Assembly (NCBI GenBank): GCA_905198865.1
Contig: CAJKEB010000013.1
Span: forward strand, 1-44,524
Origin: an uncultured Eubacteriales bacterium
Lineage (GTDB): Bacteria > Bacillota > Clostridia > Monoglobales > Monoglobaceae
DNA: 44,524 nt
Direction of reading: 5' to 3'
In this document: positions 1 through 8,468 of the stretch, in pieces
How positions within the stretch are numbered: position 1 is the first letter of the stretch
Layout: every line of letters starts with the position of its first letter
Program-made: the position numbers and the translations under genes
The notes under the pieces: generated by a model
The model's database searches: none
What the model saw: the letters and a program-made list of their open reading frames with translations, nothing else
What the model was told of the DNA's origin: nothing

Positions 1-1
1 A

Positions 2-142
2 GCAACAATCATTATTTGTCTTATTTGTCATAGTTCTATTTATGGTGTTGGTATAGGAACTGTATTTTCAGCTTTCTACATAGGGCGTGTAATAAGCGTT
101 TTAGAAAATTTTAAATTTAAGACATATAAAAAATGCTATTAA
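2..142 (+). CDS. YitT/YczE-like membrane protein, C-terminal end (partial)
   Basis: An open frame enters from the left edge and stops with TAA at 140-142, giving about 46 residues. It reads as a hydrophobic segment containing GVGIGTVFSAFYIGRVIS, then a short basic tail (KFKTYKKCY). The GIGT-x3-A-x2-G-x-V pattern resembles the last membrane helix of the YczE/YyaS/YitT family of integral membrane proteins of unknown transport role. Only the end is visible, so the start and family length cannot be judged. The gene runs toward cinA, which is on the opposite strand. It could be another small membrane family. Family assignment is by motif memory only. Confidence 0.5.
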   Translation, partial: ATIIICLICHSSIYGVGIGTVFSAFYIGRVISVLENFKFKTYKKCY

Positions 143-208
143 AAAATAATAACTCAATTGATTGAATTTTAAGTCGGAGGGAAAATGCAAAAAATATATT
201 ATGAAATA

Positions 209-247
209 ACAAAAAGGCACCGCTCCCCGAAAATAAGGAGCAGTGCC
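209..247 (-). terminator. Intrinsic terminator downstream of cinA
   Basis: The arms GGCAC-x-GCTCC and GGAGC-xx-TGCC (216-247) fold into a strong stem. On the minus strand the stem is followed by a TTTTTGTTATTT tract. It lies about 75 nt beyond the cinA stop and ends the desulfurase-thiI-cinA unit. Confidence 0.8.
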
Positions 248-321
248 CGATCAAAAACCTGAAATAAATTAATTCTCATTGTCCACCATGCGCAGAGCCA
301 TAACCACAGCTCGGCTCACAC

Positions 322-1587
322 TTACCACAAATAATTGGCGTCCTTGTCGATTATATCTAATGTGCAGCGGCGGATTAAATCCAGCGCGTACAGGCTTGTG
401 CGCTCACGAACCATGCTTCTGCCGCCGGCAAAGTTGAACTTATATGCCTTGTGAAAATCCTTTGTGCATACCGAAACATACACAAGGCCGACAGGCTTTT
501 CTTCGCTTCCGCCGTCCGGGCCGGCTATTCCGGTAACCGCTACCGCTATATCCGCTCCGGATTTCTCTCTTGCCCCAATCGACATCTGAAGCGCTGTCTC
601 CTCTGATACCGCTCCGTACTTTTCAAGCGTTTCTTCTTTCACGCCGAGAAGCTTTGTCTTTTGCTCGTTTGAGTATGTCACATATCCGCACTTAAAGCAC
701 TCGGACGAGCCGGGAATTCTTGTTATCTTCTCGGCAATCAGTCCGCCGGTACAGCTCTCGGCTGTAGTCACCACTAAGCCCTTTTCACGCAAGAGCGTAA
801 CCACTACGTTTTCCATTGAGTTATCTATTCCGGTACCGTATACCTTATCGCCCAGAACCTCTCTTATTCTCTGCTCAACAGGCTTAAGCATTTCCTTTGC
901 CTCATCGACTGTGCCTGCCTTTGCGGTTATTCTGAGTTCAACCTGACCCGGCTTTGCATACGGTGCAATAGTCGGATTGTGTGATGAGTTCATCAGGTCG
1001 CCGAGCATTTCATCAACCTTTGATTCGCCCAGGCCGAAAACCCATATAGATTTTGAGCGTATAACCCCGTCCGAAAACTGCTTTAAATACGGCTCTACCG
1101 AGTTGTCAAACATCGGCTTCATCTCGCTCGGCGGCCCCGGAAGCATAATAAACGTGCAGTTCTCGCTCTCAATAATCGCACCGGGAGCTGTGCCGTTGTC
1201 GTTCTTAAGTATTATGCAGCCTTCGGGCATCTCTGCCTGCTTGAAGTTGTTCTCAGGAATTTCGCGGTTGCCCTTTGAGAATCTTTCGATTATTCGTTTC
1301 TTGCTCTCCTCGTCCGGCACACATCTAACACCGCAGAACTCCGCAATAGTCTCCTTGGTCAGATCATCGACAGTGGGGCCGAGTCCGCCTGTGGTAATCA
1401 CTGCGTCAGCTCTGCCCGCCGCCGTTTCAAGCGCTGACTTAAGGCGCTGCGGATTGTCGCCGACAACGGTTGTATAATATACGTTAAAGCCAAGCTCGCT
1501 CAGCCTGCGGCTTAAATATTGTGCGTTTGTATTGACGATTGAGCCGAGCAGCAGCTCGGTTCCTACAGATAAAATTTCAAATGTCAT
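322..1587 (-). CDS. cinA: CinA: competence/damage-inducible protein with NMN deamidase (PncC) domain
   Basis: The protein has 421 residues, the usual length for two-domain CinA. The N-terminal MoaB/MogA-like domain (about 1-170) carries VGTELLLGSIVNTN, TTGGLGPTVDDLT (65-77) and MLPGPPSEMKPMF (148-160). The C-terminal PncC domain (about 258-415) carries TTAESCTGGLIAEKIT, with the catalytic-type Ser at 278, and VAVTGIAGPDGG. The family recycles nicotinamide mononucleotide to the nicotinate form, and the N-terminal domain can act as an ADP-ribose pyrophosphatase. The start at 1587 is preceded by AGGAGAAAG. It is the last gene after the desulfurase and thiI, 93 nt beyond the thiI stop. The link to sulfur transfer is positional only. 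Confidence 0.95.
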   Translation of the reverse strand: MTFEILSVGTELLLGSIVNTNAQYLSRRLSELGFNVYYTTVVGDNPQRLKSALETAAGRADAVITTGGLGPTVDDLTKETIAEFCGVRCVPDEESKKRIIERFSKGNREIPENNFKQAEMPEGCIILKNDNGTAPGAIIESENCTFIMLPGPPSEMKPMFDNSVEPYLKQFSDGVIRSKSIWVFGLGESKVDEMLGDLMNSSHNPTIAPYAKPGQVELRITAKAGTVDEAKEMLKPVEQRIREVLGDKVYGTGIDNSMENVVVTLLREKGLVVTTAESCTGGLIAEKITRIPGSSECFKCGYVTYSNEQKTKLLGVKEETLEKYGAVSEETALQMSIGAREKSGADIAVAVTGIAGPDGGSEEKPVGLVYVSVCTKDFHKAYKFNFAGGRSMVRERTSLYALDLIRRCTLDIIDKDANYLW

Positions 1588-1680
1588 TTTGCTTTCTCCT
1601 ATAACCGCGGTTTTTAACCGTGTATTTTTTAAGTTACTGCACCTGAGTTGTTCGCATGTGAAAGACGACCGAGGGGGCTT

Positions 1681-2856
1681 TTACTTCACATGTATTACCT
1701 CGGCGTTTTCAATCGCCGATTCTATCATATTATCAATGTCGGTCAGGTTCTTTTCTGCCTCTATTATTTCATCGAGCTTCGGTTTTGTTTTCGGGTGCTT
1801 CGGCACGAATATGGTACAGCAGTCCTCGTACGGCTGTATTGAGGTCTCATATGCGTCAATCTTTTTGGATATCTGAACAATTTCCTCCTTGTCCATTCCT
1901 ATACACGGTCTGAACACCGGCATTGACACCGCTGAATTCGTGCAGTACAGTGCTTCCATCGTCTGGCTTGCAACCTGTCCGATACTCTCGCCCGTGATAA
2001 GTGCAGTATCATTGTTCTGTGCCGCTATTTTTTCGGCAATCCGCATCATTATACGGCGCATAATAACAGTGAGATAATTCTTCGGGCATTTTTCGATTAT
2101 ATCAAGCTGTATATCCGTAAACGGCACGACATAGAGGTTAATATCCCTTGCGTATTTCGAAACGATTTTTGCAAGGTCAACAACCTTATCCTTTGCGCGC
2201 TCGCTTGTATACGGCGGACTGTGGAAGTACACCGCGTCGAGTTTCACTCCGCGCTTTGCAATCATCCAGCCCGCAACCGGGCTGTCAATTCCGCCGCTGA
2301 GCAAAAGAGCAGCCCTGCCGCTGCTGCCGACCGGCATACCGCCTGCACCGCTGAACTTCTCCGCAAAAATGTACGCTTCGCCGCGAACTTCAACCTGCAC
2401 CAGAATATCAGGGTTGTGTACGTCCACCTTAAGACCGCTTACATTTTTTAGGATAGCTCCGCCCACCTCACGGCTTATCTGCGGTGAGTTGAGCGGAAAC
2501 TTCTTATCTTCCCGTTTTGATTCCACCTTAAACGTCCGACCGGCGCAGTCAATATTCTTCATGCACTCCACTGCGGTGTTTTTGATGCTTTCCATGTCCT
2601 TTTCGCATCTGACCGCAGGGCAGATATTGGCTATGCCGAAAACCTTCTTCAGGCGCTCGACCGCCTCCTGCATATCAATGCCGCTTTCCAGCGGCTCTAC
2701 ATATAGCATTGACTGTGATTTCTTTATACTGAACCTGCCTAAGCTGCCGAGTGCGGCGGCGACATTGTCCGCCAGCTTCTGCTCAAACTTTGGCCTGTTC
2801 AAACCCTTCAGCGAAATCTCGCCGCATTTTAATAGTATAAGGTCTATCTTTTTCAT
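1681..2856 (-). CDS. thiI: ThiI: tRNA uracil 4-sulfurtransferase
   Basis: The 391-residue protein has an N-terminal ferredoxin-like/THUMP RNA-binding region (about 60-165) and an adenylating PP-loop domain with LLLSGGIDSPVAGW (SGGIDS at 187-192). A downstream ICP-type Cys lies in YEDCCTIFVPKHPKTKP. It lacks the C-terminal rhodanese domain of the E. coli enzyme, as is normal for many Bacillota ThiI, where a dedicated cysteine desulfurase hands over the sulfur. The role is activation of U8 of tRNA by adenylation and its conversion to 4-thiouridine. ATG 2856 has a GGAGAAAC ribosome site. The cysteine desulfurase ends 53 nt upstream, so the two are probably co-transcribed partners. Confidence 0.96.
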   Translation of the reverse strand: MKKIDLILLKCGEISLKGLNRPKFEQKLADNVAAALGSLGRFSIKKSQSMLYVEPLESGIDMQEAVERLKKVFGIANICPAVRCEKDMESIKNTAVECMKNIDCAGRTFKVESKREDKKFPLNSPQISREVGGAILKNVSGLKVDVHNPDILVQVEVRGEAYIFAEKFSGAGGMPVGSSGRAALLLSGGIDSPVAGWMIAKRGVKLDAVYFHSPPYTSERAKDKVVDLAKIVSKYARDINLYVVPFTDIQLDIIEKCPKNYLTVIMRRIMMRIAEKIAAQNNDTALITGESIGQVASQTMEALYCTNSAVSMPVFRPCIGMDKEEIVQISKKIDAYETSIQPYEDCCTIFVPKHPKTKPKLDEIIEAEKNLTDIDNMIESAIENAEVIHVK

Positions 2857-2909
2857 AATGTTTCTCCGTTTCTATTTTATCTTGTTTTAAAAAAATATTT
2901 CTGATTTGA

Positions 2910-4055
2910 TTATCTCATGTTCAGCTTTCTGAGCCTCGGTATTATCTTTTTGAGCGCTTCGACAGTCGTGTCCACATCTTCCTCAGTGTTAAACTCCGAG
3001 AGACTGAACCGTATACTTCCGTCAATCATTTGCCTCGGCACACCTATTTCTGTCAGGACATAACTCGGTTCCTTTTTATGACTGCTGCACGCGCTGCCGC
3101 TTGAAACGTAAATGTCCTGCATTTCAAGCGAATGAAGCACTACCTCAGCCTTAACCCCGCCGAACGAAACATTCAGAATATGAGGCGCATTATTTTCAGG
3201 TGTATTTATCATTATATTATCAATACTGTTTTTTATTTCGTTTCTCAGCCGTGTTTTGAGTTTTTCCATTTTCGCAGTTTTTTCGTTTAAATCGGTCACT
3301 GCGATTTTTGCGGCAAGTCCGAAGCCTACAATTCCGGGGACGTTCTCGGTTCCCGAACGTATGCCCTGCTGCTGTCCGCCGCCGAACATTATCGGTCTAA
3401 GCCGTGTTCCTTTTCTGATATACAAAGCGCCCATGCCCTTAGGTCCGTGAATCTTGTGCGAGCTGAGCGAAATCAAATCGGCGCCGAGGCTGTCGGCTGT
3501 CATATGGATTTTGCCAAAGCCCTGAACGGCGTCAACATGGAATACCGCTCTGGGATTCTTTGACTTCAGAATCCTGGACATCTCCGCAACCGGCTCTATT
3601 GTTCCGATCTCATTATTGACAAGCATTGCGGTCACCAAAATCGTATCGGGGCGAATGAGTTTTTTAAACTCGCTCAGTATCACCTTTCCGTCTTTGCCGA
3701 CCGGGGCATAATCAACATGATAGCCACGGCTTTCAAGCTCGGACAAAGTGTTTAAAACGGCAGGGTGTTCAAGCGGGGTTGAAATAATATGCCTTCCCCT
3801 GCTCGCCTTTGCAACACCTAAGATGGCAATGTTGTCCGACTCCGTACCGCCGGAGGTAAAGAATATTTCACCCGGCGAAACCTTCAGTGCAGCTGCAACT
3901 CGTTCTTTTGCTTGTTTTACGGCACGCTCCGCCTCAATACCAAGTTTGTGCAGAGATGACGGATTGCCGTAATTATTCTTCATAGTATCGAACACAGCCG
4001 CCGCAACTTCATCATAGGGCTTTGTTGTGGCACTGTTGTCAAAATAAATCTCCAT
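2910..4055 (-). CDS. Cysteine desulfurase (NifS/IscS family, ThiI partner)
   Basis: This is a class V PLP aminotransferase fold of 381 residues from the chosen start. It begins MEIYFDNSATTKP. The PLP lysine is K201 in SLSSHKIHGPKGMGA. The sulfur-carrying Cys is C323 in VSSGSACSSHKKEPS, which puts it in the short-loop group. An in-frame codon ten residues upstream is less likely, because GGAGG lies properly spaced before 4055. The enzyme takes sulfur from cysteine to an enzyme persulfide, releasing alanine. It is the first gene of the unit with thiI, as in the NifZ-ThiI pairing of Bacillus, so supply of sulfur for 4-thiouridine is the most likely job. A general Fe-S role cannot be excluded. 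Confidence 0.93.
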   Translation of the reverse strand: MEIYFDNSATTKPYDEVAAAVFDTMKNNYGNPSSLHKLGIEAERAVKQAKERVAAALKVSPGEIFFTSGGTESDNIAILGVAKASRGRHIISTPLEHPAVLNTLSELESRGYHVDYAPVGKDGKVILSEFKKLIRPDTILVTAMLVNNEIGTIEPVAEMSRILKSKNPRAVFHVDAVQGFGKIHMTADSLGADLISLSSHKIHGPKGMGALYIRKGTRLRPIMFGGGQQQGIRSGTENVPGIVGFGLAAKIAVTDLNEKTAKMEKLKTRLRNEIKNSIDNIMINTPENNAPHILNVSFGGVKAEVVLHSLEMQDIYVSSGSACSSHKKEPSYVLTEIGVPRQMIDGSIRFSLSEFNTEEDVDTTVEALKKIIPRLRKLNMR

Positions 4056-4106
4056 AAACAATCCTCCAAGGTTTAATGACTGCAAATAAATCAGCCATTA
4101 ACATTA

Positions 4107-4135
4107 ATTTTAACATATAGACAAGAAGTTTTCAA
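4107..4135 (-). promoter_or_regulatory. Sigma-A-type promoter for cysteine desulfurase-thiI-cinA
   Basis: On the minus strand the -35 is TTGAAA (4130-4135), the spacer is 17 nt and the -10 is TAAAAT (4107-4112), about 50 nt before the start codon. Both hexamers match the consensus at five of six positions. Confidence 0.65.
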
Positions 4136-4221
4136 CCGCCATTTCGAAAATACTTCTATAATACAATATATTTCGACATAATAACAAATGTGTCCGAATT
4201 TTGGAAAAATATTTTTTAATG

Positions 4222-4551
4222 AAATTATAGCTTATGCACCCAATTCGCCCGCCCAGTTGCGCCTTTTCTATGGATACTGTGGATCCACCTGCATCAGGTG
4301 GTAATGCAAACTGCGGTAGGTGAGCTGTGAAACAGCGAACACGGAGGTGCGCAGCCGCCTCGCACTTGTGCGATATGAATGTGTAATCATATTAAATCGT
4401 CTTCGACGAGGGGACTGCTCGCCTAACGTGCGGACTTCGTCCGCCTACCGATGCTCGCATTAGACCGCAGAATTGCGATTTATCAATTTAGATTTTAAAC
4501 CTTTTCTCAAAAGGTTTATGCAATTAAAATAATAATTTGTTGCAAAACTAA
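4222..4551 (+). repeat. Hairpin-chain repeat, copy 1
   Basis: This gene-free stretch of about 330 nt is built from short hairpins: CCACCTG-cat-CAGGTGG (4285-4301), GCTGT-gaa-ACAGC (4324-4336), CGCAC-tt-GTGCG (4361-4372), ATATG...CATAT (4373-4392), TCGTC-ttc-GACGA (4397-4409) and GCGGAC-ttc-GTCCGC (4430-4444). Positions 4298-4490 are about 95% identical to 44339-44524 (copy 4). The left border, TTATAGCTTATGCACC and then TTCGCCC, is a decayed form of the TATAGTTTGAC end of copies 3 and 4. The terminal palindrome at the right is degraded, so this looks like an older copy. Exact borders are uncertain. No protein is encoded. Confidence 0.85.
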
Positions 4552-4576
4552 AGCTGCTACGATTAACGCAGCAGCC
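4552..4576 (-). terminator. Terminator-like hairpin next to repeat copy 1
   Basis: On the minus strand GCTGCTGCG-ttaat-CGTAGCAGC forms a nine-pair stem with one G-T wobble, followed by TTTAGTTTT. It lies just beyond the end of the chimeric pseudogene and directly abuts repeat copy 1. Its 3' half (TAACGCAGCAGCC on the plus strand) is shared with the hairpin at 35240-35268. Confidence 0.6.
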
Positions 4577-4603
4577 CATATAATTATAGTTATAGTTACA
4601 ATA

Positions 4604-5244
4604 TTATAATGCCGAAATCAGTTCAATACACTTGTCAATGCCGAGTTCACTGCTGTTGAGAGCCAAAGAGTAATTCTTAAGTCTGCCCCACTTCCGATCC
4701 GTGCAGTAGTTATAATTTATAGCGCGCTTTTTATCTGTATCTTTAATCAGCTTTTTAGCTTCGGCTTCTGATACATTATACAGCTTAACAATTCTCTCAA
4801 TCTTTTGCGGCGTATTGCCGTGGATAAAGACATTAACGCAGTCTTGTCTGTCTCTTAAATATAGTCGGCGCATCTTCCGACTATAACGCAGTTTCCTTCT
4901 TCGGCAAGCTTAGCTGCCTTTTCCTTATCGCCCTGACCGAGGCTTTTGGACAAAAGCGCATTGGTTCCGACACCTGTGCCTATACCAAGCGCAATCATCA
5001 GCATCTGAACCGGAAACGCCAATGTGATGGCGTTAAGCGCCGCCTCGCCTACTCCGCTGATGTTAGAAACAAACGCGCTGTCGACAATATTATAAAACGC
5101 CTGCAATACCATTGAAATTATCATCGGTATACCCATAGACAGCATCAGCTTGCTCACAGGCATAGTTCTCATTTTGTCTGTTGATTTTGCCTTTTTTGTG
5201 TCACTCGCATTTGTAGTATCATTAACCAAATTTTCTGTTTCCAT
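4604..5244 (-). pseudogene. Chimeric remnant: MATE transporter N-terminus fused to cytidylate kinase-like C-terminus, frameshifted
   Basis: From ATG 5244 (after AGGAGGAT) the frame reads about 114 residues of a MATE-family multidrug exporter: PVSKLMLSMGIPMIISM, then the first helices up to NALLSKSLGQGDKEKAAKL. It then passes in frame into EEGNCVIVGRCADY, which is typical of the cytidylate kinase-like (CK2) family, and stops at 4855. The remaining CK2-type sequence (LRDRQDCVNVFIHG... to NSSELGIDKCIELI) continues in another frame to 4604. The two frames would join if one T were added to the TTT run near 4859. MATE proteins usually have about 450 residues, so about three quarters of the transporter and the kinase front half are gone. 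A deletion between two neighbouring genes is the simplest origin. Confidence 0.85.
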
Positions 5245-5299
5245 TTTATCCTCCTGAAAAAATATTCGGAGACTTTTCCAGGGAAGCTGCCATAACCTA

Positions 5300-5341
5300 A
5301 CCGATAAGAAAAGCGTAAACCCAAATCCGGATTTACGCTTT
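5300..5341 (-). terminator. Intrinsic terminator of the biotin operon
   Basis: AAAGCGTAAA (5310-5319) pairs perfectly with TTTACGCTTT (5332-5341). On the minus strand the stem runs into TTTTCTTAT. It lies about 85 nt past the bioA stop and before the MATE remnant. Confidence 0.75.
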
Positions 5342-5425
5342 CGCCACTCGATTAATATTATTATATCATAATTTGCCATTAAGTGCAAGTCGGCGTTTTC
5401 TACAAAATTTATGCCGTATAAACTT

Positions 5426-6790
5426 CTAATCTTTTAAAACTTCACGCACTGCCTCTGTGCATATACCAACCGCCTTGTCAATTTCATCCTTCTTAATTAT
5501 CAGCGGCGGATTGAAGTAGAGTACGTTGCCGAGCGGTCTGAGTATCAAGCCTTTTTCAAGAGCCTTTTTGTAAATCTCATATCCCATACGAAGCTTTGAA
5601 TCAAAACCGGTCTTTGTCTCTTTGTCAGTCACAAGCTCGATAGCGTTTATCAGTCCTATATGCCGTATCTCACCGACGTTTTTATGCCCGTCGAGCGCCG
5701 ACATAAGCTTGTCATGAAGATACACCGCATTATTTGACGCTTTCTCAAGGATATTATCCTCACGCAGAATCTTCTGCACAGCGAGTGCCGCACTACAGCC
5801 GAGCGGGTTGCCGCTGTATGTATGACTGTGCATAAACGCTTTACCCTCGTTGTAGTCGGCGTAAAACGCATTGTAAATCTCATCGGTCGTTATGGTTATC
5901 GCCATGGGCATATATCCGCCTGTCAGACCCTTTGACACGCACATTATATCAGGACTGACCCCGGCATGGTCGAACGCAAACATCTTTCCCGTGCGGCCAA
6001 AGCCTGTTGCGATTTCGTCGGCAATGAGCAAAACTCCGTATTCATCACACAGTCTGCGTAGCTTTTTCAAATACAGCGGAGGATAAATCCTCATGCCTGC
6101 ACTGCCCTGCACAAGCGGCTCAACAATCATTGCCGCCGTATACTCGGCATATTTTTCAAATGCCTTTTCGGCATGCTCAAAGCACTCGCACGAACAGTTA
6201 TCCCTGCACCTTCCGTAAGGACAGCGGTAACAGTCCGGCGCCTCGATATGAACCGTATCCATAAGCATCGGCTTGTATATCTTTGCATACAAGTCCATAC
6301 TTCCGACAGACAATGCGCCTATCGTTTCGCCGTGATAACCCTCGGTCAGACACATGAACTTCGTCCTTTTGGTATTGCCTGTCTGATACTGGTACTGAAA
6401 CGCCATTTTCAGAGAACACTCCACCGCCGCAGAGCCGTTATCCGAAAAGTTAAACTTTTTAAGCCCTTTGGGTATTATTTCCGAAAGCTTTCTGCAAAGT
6501 TCTATCGCCGGTTCATGCGAGAAATTGGCGAAAATAACATGTTCAAGATTATCAAGCTGGTTTTTAATGCTCTGATTTATTTCAGGATTACAGTGACCGA
6601 GCAGATTACACCACCACGAGCTTACTATGTCGATGTATTCCTTGCCGTTTTTGTCATACAAATACACGCCTTTTCCATGGTCGATTATTATCGGCGCAAG
6701 CTCCTCATAATCCTTCATCTGCGAGCATGGATGCCAGATATACTTTAAGTCCTCTTTCTGTAATTCACCCATCATATTTAATTCACTCAT
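5426..6790 (-). CDS. bioA: BioA: adenosylmethionine-8-amino-7-oxononanoate aminotransferase
   Basis: This is a full-length class III PLP aminotransferase of 454 residues. It begins with the BioA signature YIWHPCSQMKDYE. It has the PLP-contact region GYHGETIGALSVG, the Asp of LLIADEIATGFGRTGKMFA, and the Schiff-base Lys of SKGLTGGYMPMA. The enzyme transfers an amino group from S-adenosylmethionine to 7-keto-8-aminopelargonate, making 7,8-diaminopelargonate. ATG 6790 has a GAGGTGAT site. It is the last gene of bioY-bioB-bioD-bioA and starts 27 nt past bioD. No bioF, bioC or bioH is in the window, so pimelate-derived precursor must come from elsewhere or by uptake. Confidence 0.97.
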   Translation of the reverse strand: MSELNMMGELQKEDLKYIWHPCSQMKDYEELAPIIIDHGKGVYLYDKNGKEYIDIVSSWWCNLLGHCNPEINQSIKNQLDNLEHVIFANFSHEPAIELCRKLSEIIPKGLKKFNFSDNGSAAVECSLKMAFQYQYQTGNTKRTKFMCLTEGYHGETIGALSVGSMDLYAKIYKPMLMDTVHIEAPDCYRCPYGRCRDNCSCECFEHAEKAFEKYAEYTAAMIVEPLVQGSAGMRIYPPLYLKKLRRLCDEYGVLLIADEIATGFGRTGKMFAFDHAGVSPDIMCVSKGLTGGYMPMAITITTDEIYNAFYADYNEGKAFMHSHTYSGNPLGCSAALAVQKILREDNILEKASNNAVYLHDKLMSALDGHKNVGEIRHIGLINAIELVTDKETKTGFDSKLRMGYEIYKKALEKGLILRPLGNVLYFNPPLIIKKDEIDKAVGICTEAVREVLKD

Positions 6791-6817
6791 AGTATCACCT
6801 CAATTTGTCACTTCCGC

Positions 6818-7510
6818 TCAGTCATAAAGCGCAGCCAGTTCATCAGCACCGATATTTATATCGTCACCTCCGCACTCTACTTCTCCTACAACGCAAATCC
6901 CGGTCAGCTGCTCAATCATGGCTTTATTATCTCTGTGCATCACGCTTTTACTGTCGAAGTTATTCAGTATGATGCCTTTAATCGGTATTCCTCTGCGCTT
7001 GATATATTCGCATGTCAGCACAACGGAATTTATCGTTCCCAGACCTCCGTCAGCGATGATAAGCACCGGAAGGTTCAGCACCCTGACAATATCCTCAAGC
7101 ATAATCTGTTCATCATCGTCAATGCGTATGGGACAAACTATACCGCCGCTGCCTTCAACAGTAACATAGTCATAATCGTTTTGCACCGCCTTATAATCAC
7201 TCACTACCTTTTCAAGCCGTACGGGATTGCCTTCGATCTTTGCCGCCAAGTGCGGAGAAACAGCGTTCTTATAAACATACGAAACCATTTGGCTCAAGTC
7301 CTGATTTATCCCTGAAACAGTCCTGACGTATTCGGCGTCGCCCGGAATGAATTTGCCGTTTCTCTCCTCGGCTCCGCTCAGAGCGGCTTTATAATACCCG
7401 GCATTCAGACCGTGCTGTGCGAGCTTTTTCACAATAAGCGCGGTAACATACGTCTTGCCGATGTCTGTACCCGTTCCGGCAACAAAAATACCTTTTTTCA
7501 GCTTACTCAT
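6818..7510 (-). CDS. bioD: BioD: dethiobiotin synthetase
   Basis: The protein has 230 residues from ATG 7510. The N-terminal P-loop is GTGTDIGKT (12-20), the hallmark of BioD. It is followed by YYKAALSGAEE, VEGSGGIVCPI and ILNNFDSKS, which fit the nucleotide-binding fold. It closes the ureido ring of dethiobiotin from diaminopelargonate, CO2 and ATP. An upstream in-frame start eight codons earlier exists, but ATG 7510 overlaps the bioB stop by a few bases, which suggests translational coupling. Confidence 0.95.
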   Translation of the reverse strand: MSKLKKGIFVAGTGTDIGKTYVTALIVKKLAQHGLNAGYYKAALSGAEERNGKFIPGDAEYVRTVSGINQDLSQMVSYVYKNAVSPHLAAKIEGNPVRLEKVVSDYKAVQNDYDYVTVEGSGGIVCPIRIDDDEQIMLEDIVRVLNLPVLIIADGGLGTINSVVLTCEYIKRRGIPIKGIILNNFDSKSVMHRDNKAMIEQLTGICVVGEVECGGDDINIGADELAALYD

Positions 7511-8468
7511 CCAAAAGCACCGCCTTAAACCCAAGCTTGCTTATCAAAGCTTTATCCGCCGCTATAGTCGCCCCGGTAGTTGTCAGCATATCGCCTGTGA
7601 TTGCGGCGTTTGCACCGGACTTAAAACATTCTTCGCCCCTGTCGCCCAGAAGTATTCTTCCGCCCGCAAGACGTATTGCGGCAGACGGATTTATAAATCT
7701 GAACACTGCACATATACGGCGCATATCGTCGCTGCTTAGCCTTTGATTGTTCTCATACGGTGTTCCCTTAATCGGGTTGAGCATATTGACGGGCATGGAA
7801 TGTATTCCTAAGCCGCGTATCTCAAGCGCCATATCTATCCTGTCCTCCATACTCTCGCCAAGACCTGCAATGCCTCCGCTGCAAACTGAAAGACCTGCTC
7901 TTTGAGCCGCTTTTATTGCGTCAATTTTCTCATCATATGTATGAGTGGTGCAAACACTCGGGAAATACCTGCGCGAGGTTTCGAGATTGTTATGCACCCG
8001 GCTTACACCCGCCTCTTTCAGCCGGACAAACTGCGCTTCGTTTAACAGTCCGAGCGAGACGCAAACAGATATATCACACGACTCCTTTATCCTGCGGACA
8101 ATACCGCACACCTTATCGACCTCTGCATCCGAAAGCCGCTTGCCTGAAGCAACAAGCGAAAACCTCATAACTCCATGCTCCGCATTGTACCTTGCCGCAC
8201 TCACAACCGTTCCGGCGTCAAGCAGCGGATATTCCTCGATATTGGTACAATAAGCGGATGACTGCGCGCAGTATTTGCAGTTTTCGCTGCATCTTCCGCT
8301 TTTGGCATTGATAATGGTACACATATCAAACGAATTACCGCAGAAGCGTCTGCGTATTTCATCTGCCGCTCTGCACAGGTCGTCAAGAGGCGCATTTGAC
8401 AGCTCAAGCGCATCGGCTTTCGTTATTTCTCCTCCGGATAACACCTTGTTCTTCAATTCTTCTACCAT
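7503..8468 (-). CDS. bioB: BioB: biotin synthase
   Basis: This is a radical-SAM enzyme of 321 residues from ATG 8468, chosen because AAGGAGAGG precedes it. A longer frame reaching upstream lacks a ribosome site. The cluster motif is C60-x3-C64-x2-C67 (CSENCKYC), followed by AQSS. Further BioB marks are SRVHNNLETSRRYFP and GLGIHSMPVNMLNPIKGTPYE. It inserts sulfur into dethiobiotin using a sacrificial Fe-S cluster. The start overlaps the bioY stop by seven bases and the end overlaps bioD, so synthesis is likely coupled along the operon. Confidence 0.97.
   Translation of the reverse strand: MVEELKNKVLSGGEITKADALELSNAPLDDLCRAADEIRRRFCGNSFDMCTIINAKSGRCSENCKYCAQSSAYCTNIEEYPLLDAGTVVSAARYNAEHGVMRFSLVASGKRLSDAEVDKVCGIVRRIKESCDISVCVSLGLLNEAQFVRLKEAGVSRVHNNLETSRRYFPSVCTTHTYDEKIDAIKAAQRAGLSVCSGGIAGLGESMEDRIDMALEIRGLGIHSMPVNMLNPIKGTPYENNQRLSSDDMRRICAVFRFINPSAAIRLAGGRILLGDRGEECFKSGANAAITGDMLTTTGATIAADKALISKLGFKAVLLDE

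Noticed and set aside
184..243. Short frame starting at ATG 184 after GGAGGG
   Set aside because: It runs straight through the cinA terminator hairpin and has no family-like sequence; probably a remnant or chance.
977..1477. 166-residue frame on the plus strand inside cinA
   Set aside because: It is antisense to a clear cinA, with no ribosome site or family sequence.
4222..4551. Riboswitch or T-box leader, because of the many stems
   Set aside because: The element lies at the 3' side of minus-strand genes, recurs elsewhere without fixed downstream genes, and has no T-box or known aptamer core.
4855..5388. 177-residue gene starting upstream of the MATE remnant
   Set aside because: The extra N-terminal part reads through the biotin operon terminator; the real start is ATG 5244.
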